A DNA stretch of 64,000 bases from Azospirillum fermentarium (GTDB lineage: Bacteria > Pseudomonadota > Alphaproteobacteria > Azospirillales > Azospirillaceae). The notes beneath the pieces are model-generated. The model was not told the DNA's origin, made no database searches, and saw nothing but the letters and a program-made list of their open reading frames with translations. The number at the start of each line of letters is the position of its first letter. Position 1 is the stretch's first letter. Below, piece after piece: positions 63,014-64,000 of the stretch. The stretch is from NCBI RefSeq assembly GCF_025961205.1, contig NZ_JAOQNH010000001.1, forward strand, positions 1,264,001-1,328,000, in the 5' to 3' direction. Position numbers and translations under genes: made by a program.

Positions 63014-64000
63014 TCAGATCAGGGCGGCGATGGCGACGGCCAGGGCGGCGACCGCGATCCACAGAGGGACGACGGAGGCGCGCAGGCGCTGGTTCCGCCC
63101 CTCCACGATGGCGCGCACGGTGTCGGGGTGCAGGCGCACGCCGCCCTCGGTGATGCGGGCCATGCCGTCGATGGCCTGGGGCAGGCGCTGGACGCTGCGC
63201 AGCGCCCCTTCCAGCCCGTCCATGATCTGGGCCTCGGGGCCGCGGTTTTCCCGCATCCACTCTTCCACCAGCGGGCGGGCCAGTTCCCACATGTTGACGT
63301 TGGGGTTCAGGAAGCGCCCGACCCCTTCCGCCGTCAGCATGCTCTTTTGCAGGAGCAGAAGCTGGGGCTGGGTTTCCATGTCGAACTGCTCGGTCACCGC
63401 GAAAAGCTGGGCCAGCAGCCGGCCCACCGAGATCTCGTTCAGCGGCTTGTTCAGCAGCGGTTCGCCGATGGCGCGGCAGGCTTGCGTGAACAGTTCGATG
63501 GACTGGTGGCGGGGGACGTAGCCGGCCTCGAAATGCACCACGGCGACGCGGCGGTAGTCGCCGGTCAGGAAGCCGATCAGCATGTCGGCCAGATAGGTGC
63601 GGGTGGCGCGGTCCAGCCGGCCCATGATGCCGAAATCGACCACGGCGATGTTGCCGCCCTCGATCACGAACAGGTTGCCGGGATGCAGGTCGGCGTGGAA
63701 GAAGCCGTCGCGGAACACCTGATTGAAGAATCCGGCGGACGCCTTGGCCAGCACCTCGCTGGAATCATAGCCGGCGGCGATGATGGCCTGGGGATCGTCC
63801 ACCTTGATGCCGTGGATGCGCTCCAGCGTCAGCACGCGCTTGGCGGTGCGGTCCCAATCCACCTGGGGCACGATGAAGGTGGGATCGTCGGCGAAATTGT
63901 CCCGCAGTTCCGACGCCGCCGACGCTTCCATGCGCAGATCCATCTCCAGCCGCGAGGTGCGGGCGAAGATGTCCACCACCTGGCGCGGGTGCAGCCGGCG
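63014..64000 (-). CDS. ubiB: Ubiquinone biosynthesis kinase-like protein UbiB (partial)
   Basis: The C-terminal 328 codons of a UbiB/ABC1 atypical kinase; the 5' end lies beyond the right edge. Visible features are the nucleotide-binding DRTAKRVLTLERIHG near the start, the HADLHPGNLFVIEGG motif that replaces the catalytic loop, DFGIMGRLD as the metal-binding DFG, and two C-terminal hydrophobic helices (the last residues are WIAVAALAVAIAALI). UbiB supports ubiquinone synthesis, perhaps by extracting lipid intermediates. The product ends at 63014 on the minus strand. Confidence 0.92.
   Translation of the reverse strand, partial: RRLHPRQVVDIFARTSRLEMDLRMEASAASELRDNFADDPTFIVPQVDWDRTAKRVLTLERIHGIKVDDPQAIIAAGYDSSEVLAKASAGFFNQVFRDGFFHADLHPGNLFVIEGGNIAVVDFGIMGRLDRATRTYLADMLIGFLTGDYRRVAVVHFEAGYVPRHQSIELFTQACRAIGEPLLNKPLNEISVGRLLAQLFAVTEQFDMETQPQLLLLQKSMLTAEGVGRFLNPNVNMWELARPLVEEWMRENRGPEAQIMDGLEGALRSVQRLPQAIDGMARITEGGVRLHPDTVRAIVEGRNQRLRASVVPLWIAVAALAVAIAALI

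Overview
The window is high-GC DNA from an alphaproteobacterium, most likely a Rhodospirillales member close to Azospirillum (inference). Support comes from a uvrC-pgsA start, a MucR regulator carrying the alphaproteobacterial variant finger, a short RpoH, a divergent znuA/znuCB locus with an ATGTTATAACAT Zur box, an sdhCDAB operon and several lineage-restricted small proteins. Gene density is about 90 percent, and no tRNA, rRNA, CRISPR array or prophage was seen.

Layout. 1-8.5 kb: uvrC tail, pgsA and mobB, then a Na/Pi cotransporter, a secreted phytase-like esterase and a TPR-GSCFA protein, then moeA-moaD-moaE. The molybdenum cofactor genes are therefore split into two blocks. 8.5-16.4 kb: secreted hydrolase, a small protein behind a possible Fur site, an EAL protein, purEK, an aminotransferase and a HAD hydrolase. 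16.4-19 kb: an AT-richer GT-C-like membrane protein lies between a decayed copy (pseudogene) and an intact copy of the same cupin gene. 19-25 kb: glycine-zipper lipoprotein, conserved unknown, lipoprotein lipase, ABC ATPase, zinc-finger protein and a PAS-PAS-GGDEF-EAL enzyme. 25.1-26.0 kb: one IS5-family element with intact ends. 26-32.5 kb: FAD oxidoreductase with polysaccharide pyruvyl transferase, acetoacetyl-CoA synthetase, a 5'-nucleotidase-like protein and TerC.

32.9-38.9 kb is regulatory and central: HU, MucR, a candidate CCUCCC-loop small RNA, RpoH, a haem-globin chemoreceptor, phosphofructokinase and a DUF465 protein. 39-44 kb is a copper module: two small proteins, a Tat-exported multicopper oxidase with a Met/His repeat, a CueR-type promoter, a CopA ATPase and a DUF411 protein. 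44-46.2 kb: MFS transporter divergent from an AraC regulator. 46.4-50.6 kb: an isolated type VI secretion fragment (tssL, a shortened tssM, tagF). 50.8-57.1 kb: STAS protein, asd, sdhCDAB and trxA. 57.2-59.9 kb: zinc uptake. The end holds dapB, a TPR-methyltransferase that resembles PRMTs, a small unknown protein and ubiB, which runs off the window.

The most interesting items are the TPR-PRMT-like fusion, the stranded T6SS fragment, the duplicated cupin locus around the GT-C gene, the small RNA candidate between mucR and rpoH, and the Zur box that sits directly on the znuC start codon. Nothing here is clearly a wholly new multi-gene system.
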